The notes under the pieces are model-generated. The model had not been told where the DNA came from. It worked only from the letters and a program-made list of their open reading frames with translations, and searched no databases. Positions 1-8,812 of a stretch of DNA of 64,000 nucleotides are shown piece after piece. Position 1 is the stretch's first letter; each line of letters opens with the position of its first letter. This DNA is from an uncultured Eubacterium sp. Its GTDB lineage: Bacteria; Bacillota; Clostridia; Oscillospirales; Acutalibacteraceae. Position numbers and translations under genes: made by a program. The stretch spans positions 186,001 to 250,000 of the forward strand of contig NZ_CAKTGT010000002.1 of NCBI RefSeq assembly GCF_934561735.1, given 5' to 3'.

Positions 1-840
1 GACCAACTTAAATACGAAAATCACAATGGAATCGAACACCACATTCTCAAGGGCAAAACACTCGGTATGATTTTCCAAAAAAGTTCGACAAGAACAAGAG
101 TCAGCTTTGAAACAGGCATGTATCAGCTCGGCGGACAGGCTTTGTTCCTTTCTAACCGCGACCTTCAAATCGGCAGAGGCGAGCCTGTACAAGACACAGC
201 AAGAGTTTTATCCCGTTACCTTGACGGTATTATGATAAGAACTTTTGAGCAAAAAGAAGTTGAAGACCTTGCGGAATACGGCTCAATTCCGATTATCAAC
301 GGCCTTACCGATTACTGCCACCCGTGTCAGGTTCTTGCAGACCTTATGACAATCAGAGAATACAAAAAAAGCTTTGACGGATTAAAATTCTGCTTTATCG
401 GTGACGGCAACAATATGGCAAACAGCCTCATTGTCGGTGCAATCACAATGGGTATGGAATGTGCCATTGCCTGCCCTGACGATTACAAACCGGACGCAGA
501 AATTATGAAGTGGGCAAACGAAAACGGCAAATTTACCTGTTCGTCGGACATTTTGGAATGTGCAAAGGGTGCGGACATTCTTTACACCGATGTTTGGGCA
601 TCAATGGGTCAGGAAGAAGAAAAGGCAGAAAGAGAAAAGATTTTCAAAAACTTCCAAATTAATGATGAAGTTATGGCGGTTGCAAACGATGATGCAATGG
701 TTCTTCACTGCCTCCCTGCTCACAGAGAAGAAGAAATCACCGCAAAGGTATTTGAAGAACACGCAAACGAAATTTTTGACGAAGCGGAAAACAGACTTCA
801 CGCTCAAAAAGCCGTTTTGGTTAAATTATTACAGGATTGA
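1..840 (+). CDS. argF: Ornithine carbamoyltransferase, 5' end missing
   Basis: Transfers the carbamoyl group of carbamoyl phosphate to ornithine to give citrulline, in arginine synthesis in the cytosol. The reading frame is already open at base 1, so the start codon and roughly the first 40-50 residues lie outside the window. The visible part has the carbamoyl-phosphate loop STRTRVSFETG (bases about 88-120), the HPCQ motif near base 320, and the HCLPA ornithine-side motif near base 708. It is followed after 8 bases by carA and then carB, which supplies its substrate, so this is an arginine operon. The HCLPA motif and the carB/carA context favour ornithine over other carbamoyl acceptors; I see no sign of a putrescine enzyme. 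Confidence 0.95.
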   Translation, partial: DQLKYENHNGIEHHILKGKTLGMIFQKSSTRTRVSFETGMYQLGGQALFLSNRDLQIGRGEPVQDTARVLSRYLDGIMIRTFEQKEVEDLAEYGSIPIINGLTDYCHPCQVLADLMTIREYKKSFDGLKFCFIGDGNNMANSLIVGAITMGMECAIACPDDYKPDAEIMKWANENGKFTCSSDILECAKGADILYTDVWASMGQEEEKAEREKIFKNFQINDEVMAVANDDAMVLHCLPAHREEEITAKVFEEHANEIFDEAENRLHAQKAVLVKLLQD

Positions 841-848
841 TATAAACA

Positions 849-1922
849 ATGAACAACGAAGTATATATTTGCCTTGAAAACGGGCAAAAATTTAAAGGAT
901 TCCGCTTTGGTGCCGCTGGAGATGTAATCGGCGAACTTGTTTTTACAACAGGTATGTGCGGATACATCGAAACGCTTACAGACCCAAGCTACTACGGTCA
1001 AATCGTTATGCAAACATTTCCTCTTATCGGTAACTACGGTATGATAGAAGCCGATAAGGAAAGCAAAAAAAGCTATGTAAGCGCATACATTGTGCGTGAA
1101 AAATGCGACAATCCGTCAAACTTCAGATGTGAAGAAACACTTGAAAAATACTTAACGGATAACTGCATTGTCGGAGTTTACGGCGTTGATGTAAGAGAAG
1201 TTACAAAGACTATCCGTGAAGCCGGCGTAATGAATGCAATCATAACATCCAACCCGGACAAAGCTGATTTTGAAGCCGTAAAGAATTATGTAATAAAAGA
1301 TGCGGTTAAATCCGTTTCAACAAGCAAAGCGGAACTTTATCCGAGCGAAGAACATAAGCATAATGTTGTTCTTATGGACTTTGGTGCAAAACAAAACATC
1401 ATAAGAGAACTCAATTCAAGAGGCTGTAATGTGGCTGTTATGCCATATGACACCAAAGCCGATGACATATTAAAACTCGGCGTTGACGGAATTATGCTTT
1501 CAAACGGTCCCGGCGACCCTGCCGAAAATGCAGGAATTGTTGAGGAAATCAAAAAGTTAATAGGTAAAGTCCCTGTTTTCGGTATTTGCCTCGGTCATCA
1601 GCTTTTGGCACTTGCCATGGGCGGCGAAACGACAAAACTCAAATACGGACACAGAGGCGTTAACCAGCCTGTAAAAAATCTTGAAACAGGAAGAACATAC
1701 ATTTCTTCTCAAAACCACGGATATGCCGTTGTTAACGAAAGCATTGAAAAAGTTGGCGGAAAAATCAGCTATCTAAACGCAAACGACAACACCTGCGAAG
1801 GTGTGGAATATCCGGGTAAAAAAGCGTTTTCGGTACAATTTCACCCTGAAGCTTGCTCGGGTCCTAAAGACACAGAATTTATATTTGACAAATTTATTGA
1901 TATGATGGAAGGTAAAGAATAA
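849..1922 (+). CDS. carA: Carbamoyl phosphate synthase small subunit, arginine operon copy
   Basis: Glutaminase subunit that releases ammonia from glutamine and channels it to CarB. The 357-residue protein has the CarA N-terminal domain (TTGMCGYIETLTDPSYYGQ) and a C-terminal class I amidotransferase domain with the nucleophile in FGICLGHQ and the catalytic His in SVQFHPEA. It starts 8 bases after argF and its stop overlaps the carB start by one base (TAATG), so it is translationally coupled. A second, distinct carA sits in the pyrimidine operon at 18904-19992; linkage to argF assigns this copy to arginine (inference from context). Confidence 0.96.
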   Translation: MNNEVYICLENGQKFKGFRFGAAGDVIGELVFTTGMCGYIETLTDPSYYGQIVMQTFPLIGNYGMIEADKESKKSYVSAYIVREKCDNPSNFRCEETLEKYLTDNCIVGVYGVDVREVTKTIREAGVMNAIITSNPDKADFEAVKNYVIKDAVKSVSTSKAELYPSEEHKHNVVLMDFGAKQNIIRELNSRGCNVAVMPYDTKADDILKLGVDGIMLSNGPGDPAENAGIVEEIKKLIGKVPVFGICLGHQLLALAMGGETTKLKYGHRGVNQPVKNLETGRTYISSQNHGYAVVNESIEKVGGKISYLNANDNTCEGVEYPGKKAFSVQFHPEACSGPKDTEFIFDKFIDMMEGKE

Positions 1923-4900
1923 TGCCTCTTAATAAAGACATAAAAAAAGTTCTTGTTATCGGTTCCGGTCCTATAGTAATCGGACAAGCCGCAGAATTTG
2001 ACTATGCAGGTGCACAAGCTTGCAGAGTTTTGCGTGATGAAGGCATTGAGGTTGTTTTGGTTAACTCAAACCCGGCAACCATCATGACCGACAAAGCACT
2101 TGCCGACCATATTTATCTTGAACCTTTAACCGAAGAAACACTTAAAAGAATAATTGAAAAAGAAAGACCCGATTCTATTCTTTGCGGACTCGGAGGCCAA
2201 ACAGGACTTACTCTCGGTATGCAGCTTGCAAAAGACGGCTATCTTGACGAAATGGGAGTTAAACTCCTCGGTACAAATGCCGAAGCAATAGACAAAGCAG
2301 AAGACAGACAGCTTTTCAGAGATACAATGCTTAAGCTTAACCAACCTGTTGTTCCGTCTGACATTGCAAATGATTTGGAAACTGCCGACAAAATTGCGGA
2401 AGAAATCGGTTATCCCGTTATTGTTCGCCCTGCGTTTACTCTCGGCGGTGCAGGCGGCGGTGTTGCATACAACAAAGAAGAACTCAACATCATCGCTAAA
2501 AACGGACTTATGCTCTCCCCTATTACTCAGGTGTTGGTAGAAAAATACATAGCCGGATGGAAAGAAATTGAGTTTGAAGTTATGCGTGACCATGTCGGCA
2601 ATGTTATTGCAGTATGCTCAATGGAAAACTTTGACCCTGTCGGCGTTCATACGGGTGACAGCATAGTTATTGCTCCGGCTGTAACACTTTCGGACAAGGA
2701 ATACCAAATGCTCCGTTCCGCTTCGCTTGATATTATCAGCGAACTTAAAATTGAAGGCGGATGCAACTGTCAGTTTGCACTTAATCCGGAAACATTTGAA
2801 TACAGCGTTATTGAAGTTAACCCGAGAGTTTCGCGTTCTTCGGCACTTGCATCAAAGGCAACGGGTTACCCTATCGCAAAGGTTACAACCAAAATCGCAC
2901 TGGGTTATACTCTTGATGAAATCAAAAACGATGTAACAGGCAAAACCTGTGCTTGTTTTGAACCTACGCTTGATTATGTAGTTGTTAAGCTTCCTAAGTG
3001 GCCGTTTGACAAATTTGTTCAGGCTTCGCGTAAACTCGGAACTCAGATGAAAGCAACGGGTGAAGTAATGAGCATTGCTCCGTCATTTGAGCAGGCTATT
3101 ATGAAAGCTGTAAGAGGTGCTGAAATCTCGCTTGACACTCTCAACAACAAAGCACTTGACAATGTTGATATAATGAAACAGCTCCACAGTCAAGACGATT
3201 TGAGATTATTCACCGTATTCAAAGCACTTAAAAACGGTGTCAGCGTTGATGAAATTCACTCAATAACAATGATTGACGAGTGGTTCTTGTACAAATTAAA
3301 AAATCTTGCCGATTATGAAAAATCGATAACCGACAAGGCTTTGTCAAAAGAGGAATATCTAAAAGGAAAAAATCTCGGATATACAGACGAAGCACTTGAA
3401 AGAATCAGCGGCGGTGCACTTGCATTCCACAAGGATTGTGTATATAAAATGGTTGACACCTGCGCAGGTGAATTCAAAGCAGAAACACCGTATTTTTACT
3501 CAACATACGATGAACATTGCGAAAGCAGAGATTTGTCGAAATCGGGAAAAGAAAAAATTATCGTACTCGGTTCGGGACCTATCAGAATCGGTCAGGGTAT
3601 CGAATTTGACTATTCTTCCGTGCACTGCGTATGGACTCTTAAAGAACTCGGATATGAGGTTATCCTTGTAAACAACAATCCCGAAACCGTATCTACCGAC
3701 TTTGACACAGGCGACAGACTTTATTTTGAACCGCTTTGTCAGGAAGATATAATGAACATCATCAAGGTTGAAAAACCTATCGGTGTAGTTGTTGCGTTCG
3801 GCGGACAAACAGCCATTAAACTTACAAAATACCTTGACGAAAACGGAATAAAAATTCTCGGCACATCGGCTGAATCCATTGACATAGCCGAGGACAGAGA
3901 AAGATTTGACGAACTTCTTGAATCATTCGGAATATTCAGACCTAAGGGCGAATCCGTGATGACTCTTGATGAAGCACTCGAGGTTGCTCACAAGCTTGAA
4001 TACCCTGTTTTACTCCGTCCGTCATATGTTATCGGCGGTCAAAATATGACAATCGCATACACGGATGACGATGTAAGGCAATATATGCAGATTATTCTTG
4101 AGCAAGGAATTGAAAATCCTGTTCTCGTTGACAAATATATGATGGGCACCGAGCTTGAAGTTGACTGCATAAGCGACGGAACGGATGTACTCATTCCGGG
4201 CATTATGGAGCATATAGAAAGAGCCGGAGTTCATTCCGGTGACTCAATAGCCGTTTATCCACCGTATAACCTTAACGACAAAATGCTGGAGCGTATTTGC
4301 GAGGTTTCGGAAAAGCTTGCTTTGTCACTCGGAACACAGGGACTTGTAAATATTCAATACCTGATTTATCAAAATGAACTTTATGTAATCGAAGTTAACC
4401 CGAGAGCATCAAGAACAATTCCCTATATCAGCAAAGTTACCGGCGTACCGATGGTTGAGCTTGCAACAAAAATTATGGTAGGCTCTTCGCTTAAAGAACT
4501 CGGATACGGAACGGGCTTATATCACATTCCGCCGTATTTTGCCGTTAAAGTGCCCGTATTCAGTTTTGAGAAGTTAAACGATGTAAACTCTCAACTCGGA
4601 CCTGAAATGAAATCTACGGGTGAGGTGCTCGGCGTTGGCAAAAATCTTAAAGAAGCACTTTTCAAAGGTCTTGTAAGTGCAGGGTTTAAAGTTGACGCAA
4701 ACAAGCACGGTCACGGTGTCCTCATCACAGTTACAAAACAAGACAGATACGAAATTGTAAATCTTGCAAAAAAGCTTGATGACCTTGGTGCAAAGCTTTA
4801 TGCCACACCCGAAACCGCAAAGGAAATTCAAAGGCTCGGCATAAATGTAGGCATTGTAAACAAACTTCGTGAAGACAATTCCATTATGGACCTTGTTGAA

Positions 4901-5950
4901 TCAGGCAAAATCGACTACATTGTATATACCGGCAAATCCGATAAAAAATCAATTTCAGATTATATCAAACTTCACAACAGAGCAAATCAGCTCGGTATTG
5001 CAACGCTGACATCTCTTGATACGGCAAATGCTCTTGCCGATATTATTGCATCAAAGTATAACCAAAACAACACAGAACTTGTTGACATCAACAATATGCG
5101 TAAAGAAAAAGGTATACTTAAATTTTCAAAAATGCACGGTACCGGAGATGACTACATATTCTTTAACAACCAATGCGGAATCATCACCTGCCCCGAAAGT
5201 TTTGCCATTGAATTTTGTGACAGGCATTATTCAATCGGCGGCAGCGGAATTGCTCTTATTGAAAGCAGCAACATTGCCGATGCCAAGATGAGAATCTTTA
5301 ACCAAGACGGCAGTGAAGGCAATATGGCAGGAAACTGCATAAGATGCGTCGGCAAATTCCTTTATGACAATGACATTGTTAAAAAAGAAAAAATGAGCAT
5401 CGAAACAAACGCAGGTGTTAAGCACCTTAAAGTATATACAAGAAACGGCAAAGTTACATCCGTTACCGTTCAAATGGGTAAGGCGACACTTAACCCGCAC
5501 AAAGTCCCTGTAAATCTTGACGGTGAAAAAATTATTGACAGACCCGTAATCATAAACAACAACGAATACAACATTACCTGTGTATCGGTAGGTAATCCGC
5601 ACGCAGTTATATTTGTTGAAAATGTTGACAAGGTTAATATTGAAACAATAGGACCTAAATTTGAAAATGCGGAAATTTTTCCTGAAAGAGTTAATACGGA
5701 ATTTGTAAGGGTAATTAACAACAACACAATTAAAATGCGTGTTTGGGAGCGTGGAAACGGCGAAACTATGGCGTGCGGCACGGGTGCTTGTGCAGCGGTT
5801 GTTGCAGCTGTTGAAAACGGATATTGCAACAAAGGTGAGGACATTACCGTTAAGGTTCGCGGCGGTGACTTGATTGTAAATTACACGGATATGGGCATTA
5901 CCCTTTCGGGTGACTGCAATCTTGTTTACAAAGGTGAAATCGAATACTAA
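1922..5950 (+). CDS. carB: Carbamoyl phosphate synthase large subunit fused to a DapF-like domain
   Basis: One uninterrupted frame of 1342 codons. Residues 1 to about 1055 are a full CarB: two ATP-grasp halves (IGSGPIVIGQAAEFDYAG near residue 14 and GSGPIRIGQGIEFDYSS near 550) and a C-terminal MGS-like allosteric domain. The remaining 284 residues, from Met1059 (base 5096), align over the full length of diaminopimelate epimerase: KMHGTGDDY, FNQDGSEGN, SVGNPHAV, ERGNGET and ACGTGACA. The usual CarB is about 1060-1070 residues, as is the pyrimidine copy in this window, so the extra domain is a true addition. No good ribosome site precedes base 5096, so separate translation of the second part is unlikely though not excluded. 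In the DapF part the first catalytic Cys (Cys73 in Haemophilus DapF) appears as Ala1136, while the second is kept (Cys1285). Carbamoyl phosphate synthesis is certain; epimerase activity is doubtful. Confidence 0.95.
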   Translation: MPLNKDIKKVLVIGSGPIVIGQAAEFDYAGAQACRVLRDEGIEVVLVNSNPATIMTDKALADHIYLEPLTEETLKRIIEKERPDSILCGLGGQTGLTLGMQLAKDGYLDEMGVKLLGTNAEAIDKAEDRQLFRDTMLKLNQPVVPSDIANDLETADKIAEEIGYPVIVRPAFTLGGAGGGVAYNKEELNIIAKNGLMLSPITQVLVEKYIAGWKEIEFEVMRDHVGNVIAVCSMENFDPVGVHTGDSIVIAPAVTLSDKEYQMLRSASLDIISELKIEGGCNCQFALNPETFEYSVIEVNPRVSRSSALASKATGYPIAKVTTKIALGYTLDEIKNDVTGKTCACFEPTLDYVVVKLPKWPFDKFVQASRKLGTQMKATGEVMSIAPSFEQAIMKAVRGAEISLDTLNNKALDNVDIMKQLHSQDDLRLFTVFKALKNGVSVDEIHSITMIDEWFLYKLKNLADYEKSITDKALSKEEYLKGKNLGYTDEALERISGGALAFHKDCVYKMVDTCAGEFKAETPYFYSTYDEHCESRDLSKSGKEKIIVLGSGPIRIGQGIEFDYSSVHCVWTLKELGYEVILVNNNPETVSTDFDTGDRLYFEPLCQEDIMNIIKVEKPIGVVVAFGGQTAIKLTKYLDENGIKILGTSAESIDIAEDRERFDELLESFGIFRPKGESVMTLDEALEVAHKLEYPVLLRPSYVIGGQNMTIAYTDDDVRQYMQIILEQGIENPVLVDKYMMGTELEVDCISDGTDVLIPGIMEHIERAGVHSGDSIAVYPPYNLNDKMLERICEVSEKLALSLGTQGLVNIQYLIYQNELYVIEVNPRASRTIPYISKVTGVPMVELATKIMVGSSLKELGYGTGLYHIPPYFAVKVPVFSFEKLNDVNSQLGPEMKSTGEVLGVGKNLKEALFKGLVSAGFKVDANKHGHGVLITVTKQDRYEIVNLAKKLDDLGAKLYATPETAKEIQRLGINVGIVNKLREDNSIMDLVESGKIDYIVYTGKSDKKSISDYIKLHNRANQLGIATLTSLDTANALADIIASKYNQNNTELVDINNMRKEKGILKFSKMHGTGDDYIFFNNQCGIITCPESFAIEFCDRHYSIGGSGIALIESSNIADAKMRIFNQDGSEGNMAGNCIRCVGKFLYDNDIVKKEKMSIETNAGVKHLKVYTRNGKVTSVTVQMGKATLNPHKVPVNLDGEKIIDRPVIINNNEYNITCVSVGNPHAVIFVENVDKVNIETIGPKFENAEIFPERVNTEFVRVINNNTIKMRVWERGNGETMACGTGACAAVVAAVENGYCNKGEDITVKVRGGDLIVNYTDMGITLSGDCNLVYKGEIEY

Positions 5951-5960
5951 AACATAACAA

Positions 5961-5998
5961 AAAGGCATCGCAAGTATACGCTTACGATGCCTTTTAAA
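5961..5998. terminator. Bidirectional terminator between the carB fusion and the BMP lipoprotein
   Basis: A 10-bp perfect stem (AAAGGCATCG / CGATGCCTTT) with A-rich and T-rich flanks, between two convergent genes. It can serve both strands. Confidence 0.85.
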
Positions 5999-6009
5999 TT
6001 TAATCTGTT

Positions 6010-7860
6010 TTATTTTACCCAATAATTAAGGGTCATACATTTTGAATTAACAACAGTTCTTACATCATCGGCAGGAAGATTAGGTTTGATTGTACCATCA
6101 CCAAGTGCTTTGTAAACATTTGCATAGCCCTCGTTATAATTCTTATCTTCAACTTCATTACCGTCTTTGTCTTTGTATGTTTTTTGTGTGCTCATATCAA
6201 CCACATAAAGACAATTATTTGAGCAATTACCCTCATAATATGAACCGCCTTTGTAATCTTTAAGAGCGTTTACAACAGCCACTCTGTAATCTGTAACAAC
6301 GCTTGTAAGGCAATTACCCATTGAGCTTTGGTCATATCCGTAACCGAAAGCATAAACCTGCTCACTCATTTTCCAAGTAGCTGTAAAGATTGATTCGGCT
6401 TGTGAATTGCCTCCGCCAAAGATAACCTGTGTTCCGTTGTTATACATTGTTTCGGCGATTGAAGAATACCTGTCTATCATTTCAAAATCAGTTGTATAGC
6501 AATACTCGTTTGTCATAGCAATACCGGTTGAAAGGCCCTGATTGTCTACATTTTCCCACTTATAGAACATATAGCCGTCTTTTGGAGGATCGGCAACAAC
6601 AGACACATGGTCACCGCTTCTGTAAGAACCGGAACCTGTTCCGCCGTAAACAGTTACATCAAAAGTAGGAACATCGGATTTTACATAAACAGGAATAATT
6701 GTAATATCTTTATTTGTGACCTTAACATTAGTAGAAGGACTGTTTACATCTTCAACAGCATCTTTGTCATCACATTCCCAATGGTCAAAAGTCATTCCGC
6801 TTTCGGCTGCCGGAGCAGTAACCAAAGTGGTTGAATTTTCTTCAACATTGTATGTATCATAAAGAGATGAAAGAGAAAGATCGGCACTTTTTGCAACAAT
6901 AATTTGAAATGTTTTTACATCTTTATATACAGCTTTAATTGTGCAATCACAATCGCCTACAAGAAGATTCATAGTTGATTTTTTATCAGAACTGATGTTT
7001 ACTTTCTTATCTTTAACACCCTCTGTATTGCTCTTTACTTCCCAATGGTCGAAAGCTTTGCCTTTGGCAGGCTTATCGGCGGTAATAGTAACATTTTCAC
7101 CGTCGGCATATACGCCGGAACCTAAACCGTTTTTAACTTTAACCTTATATGTTGTTTCTTTGCTGATTGTTATTTTTTGATATACAGGTTGAATAGTAAA
7201 CGAATAGTCGTAATCCAAATCCTCTGCATCATAATTTGCATAGTCGCACAAAACAGGAATTCCGCTTTCATCTGCGGCTTTTGCAACACCTTGTACAAAA
7301 CCGGCACCGTATGAAGCCGAGGACTTGTCTGAAACCGAACCGAGATATCCTACTTTGTTATAACCCTTTGCAACAGAAGTATAACCTGCAAGATAACCCG
7401 CCTGCAAAGTGTCGAATGTAACCGTCATAACATTATTAAATCCGTCAATGGTAGTACTGCCCTCAGCGTGAGGAGCGGCATCAACAAGAAGAAAATTAAC
7501 ATCTCCGAATTGCGGTGCATATTTGTCAACCGCTACAGCCATTTTTTCGCCCTGCATAACAATATATTTTGCCTTACCGTCAACTGCAAGTTTGATATAC
7601 TTGCCTACTGTATCGGCATCAAGATTACCGTTATCGTCAACATTCGGCTGATAATAGCGACAAGACATATTCTCTTCTTCGGCAAATTCTTTTACACCGT
7701 TCCATGCGCTTTGGTTATAAGCACCGTCACTTATTGTACCGCCGTCGGTAATAAATACCATATCAAAATTTTTGCTCTCATTTTTTGAACAACCCACAAG
7801 TGCAAATACACCGCATAATGAAATTGCCAAAACAAGAATTACAGAAAGAAACTTTTTCAT
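6010..7860 (-). CDS. BMP/PnrA-family substrate-binding lipoprotein with three inserted InlB-like repeats
   Basis: Likely nucleoside-binding component of an ABC importer, anchored to the outer face of the membrane. The chosen start is the second ATG (MKKF...), which has GGAAAG just upstream; an ATG 12 bases earlier (7872) is possible. The signal peptide ends in the lipobox LVGC with Cys at residue 24. Residues about 30-215 match the first lobe of BMP proteins (FITDGGTISDGAYNQSAWNG), and residues about 460-616 the second lobe (TQVIFGGGNSQAESIF). Between them lie about 240 residues made of three modules of the divergent InlB/bacterial-repeat type, each with a GSG/ADGENVTI-like strand and a FDHWE or FYKWE signature. 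A typical BMP protein is about 330-380 residues. No permease or ATPase gene is adjacent. It is divergent from a purine nucleoside phosphorylase operon, which fits a nucleoside ligand (inference). Confidence 0.85.
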   Translation of the reverse strand: MKKFLSVILVLAISLCGVFALVGCSKNESKNFDMVFITDGGTISDGAYNQSAWNGVKEFAEEENMSCRYYQPNVDDNGNLDADTVGKYIKLAVDGKAKYIVMQGEKMAVAVDKYAPQFGDVNFLLVDAAPHAEGSTTIDGFNNVMTVTFDTLQAGYLAGYTSVAKGYNKVGYLGSVSDKSSASYGAGFVQGVAKAADESGIPVLCDYANYDAEDLDYDYSFTIQPVYQKITISKETTYKVKVKNGLGSGVYADGENVTITADKPAKGKAFDHWEVKSNTEGVKDKKVNISSDKKSTMNLLVGDCDCTIKAVYKDVKTFQIIVAKSADLSLSSLYDTYNVEENSTTLVTAPAAESGMTFDHWECDDKDAVEDVNSPSTNVKVTNKDITIIPVYVKSDVPTFDVTVYGGTGSGSYRSGDHVSVVADPPKDGYMFYKWENVDNQGLSTGIAMTNEYCYTTDFEMIDRYSSIAETMYNNGTQVIFGGGNSQAESIFTATWKMSEQVYAFGYGYDQSSMGNCLTSVVTDYRVAVVNALKDYKGGSYYEGNCSNNCLYVVDMSTQKTYKDKDGNEVEDKNYNEGYANVYKALGDGTIKPNLPADDVRTVVNSKCMTLNYWVK

Positions 7861-7900
7861 AATACTTTCCATAGCCTTTCAGTAAAAATATAACAAATTA

Positions 7901-7929
7901 ATAATAACAAAATAAAGCGAGTTTTGCAA
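7901..7929 (-). promoter_or_regulatory. Sigma-A-type promoter for the BMP lipoprotein
   Basis: On the minus strand TTGCAA (7924-7929), 17-base spacer, TATTAT (7901-7906). Confidence 0.65.
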
Positions 7930-7950
7930 TAGAATTTATGTAAAATTAAT

Positions 7951-7979
7951 TTGATTTATATAATATTATAAGTTATAAT
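7951..7979 (+). promoter_or_regulatory. Sigma-A-type promoter for the nucleoside salvage operon
   Basis: TTGATT (7951-7956), 17-base spacer, TATAAT (7974-7979), 29 bases before the phosphorylase start. A GAGGTGAT ribosome site follows. Confidence 0.7.
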
Positions 7980-8008
7980 TAATTTGCTGAAAGATTTGAG
8001 GTGATTTA

Positions 8009-8812
8009 ATGCAATCAAAACAACTAAAATACATCAAAGAAATAACAGATTTCACACCCGAAATTGCAATAATTTTAGGTTCCGGACTCGGAGAACTTGC
8101 AAACGAAGTGTCACCTGTTGCCGAAATAGAATACAAAGACATACCCGATATGCCTGTTTCCACCGCACCGTCACATAAAGGAAAGTTTATTTTCGGTAAA
8201 CTTGAAGGCAAAAATGTAGTTTTAATGCAAGGCAGAGTACACCTTTACGAAGGATATTCATCAAAACAAATTGCCGATATAATACGATTGCTTAAGGATT
8301 TGGGAGTTAACACTCTTATACTCACCAATGCCGCAGGCGGAATTAACAAAGAATTAAGCGTCGGTGATTTTATGCTCATAAACGATCATATCTCGTGTTT
8401 TATTGACAGTCCGCTAATCGGAGCAAATAACGAAAATTACGGCACGAGATTTCCGGATATGAGCAACGCTTATGACAAAGATTTGAAAAAACTTATAAAA
8501 AAAGTTGCATACAAAAACAATATAGAATTGAAAGAAGGCACGTATGTACAGCTCAAAGGTCCTCAATTTGAAACTCCGAGCGAAATAAAAATGCTTTCAG
8601 CTTTAAGTGCCGATGCAGTTGGCATGAGCACAGTTGTTGAAACAATTGCCGCCGTTCACTGCGGACTGAAAGTCGGTGCAATCAGTATGATTTCAAATAT
8701 GGCGTGCGGAGTATACGATAAACCGCTTTCCGGCGAAGATGTTACGATTGCCGCAGAAAAAGCAGGACCTCAATTCAGAAAACTGATTAAAGAAATTATA
8801 AAGGCGTTATAA
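8009..8812 (+). CDS. punA: Purine nucleoside phosphorylase, trimeric type (possible methylthioinosine phosphorylase)
   Basis: Phosphorolysis of purine nucleosides to base and pentose-1-phosphate. The 267-residue protein shows the family's phosphate-binding GSGLG near residue 23, SHKGK near 54, GRVHLYEGY near 77, TNAAGG near 109, and the base pocket GPQFET and VGMSTVVE. The Asn of the SMISNMA segment corresponds to the Asn that selects 6-oxopurines; methylthioadenosine phosphorylases carry Asp there. The stop overlaps the mtnA start (TAATG), and mtnA is followed by an MTA/SAH deaminase. That context suggests the enzyme may act on 5'-methylthioinosine or 5'-deoxyinosine produced by the deaminase, giving the sugar-1-phosphate for MtnA. 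Ordinary inosine/guanosine salvage is the conservative reading. Confidence 0.93.
   Translation: MQSKQLKYIKEITDFTPEIAIILGSGLGELANEVSPVAEIEYKDIPDMPVSTAPSHKGKFIFGKLEGKNVVLMQGRVHLYEGYSSKQIADIIRLLKDLGVNTLILTNAAGGINKELSVGDFMLINDHISCFIDSPLIGANNENYGTRFPDMSNAYDKDLKKLIKKVAYKNNIELKEGTYVQLKGPQFETPSEIKMLSALSADAVGMSTVVETIAAVHCGLKVGAISMISNMACGVYDKPLSGEDVTIAAEKAGPQFRKLIKEIIKAL

Noticed and set aside
5096..5950. dapF as a separate gene translated from the internal ATG at 5096
   Set aside because: The frame is continuous with carB and no GGAGG-like site precedes that ATG; kept as a possibility in the fusion entry but not listed as its own gene.
5231..6022. A 263-codon open frame on the minus strand opposite the DapF-like domain
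   Set aside because: It is antisense to clearly coding sequence, is rich in Asn/Val/Phe as expected from a reversed frame, and crosses the terminator at 5961-5998.
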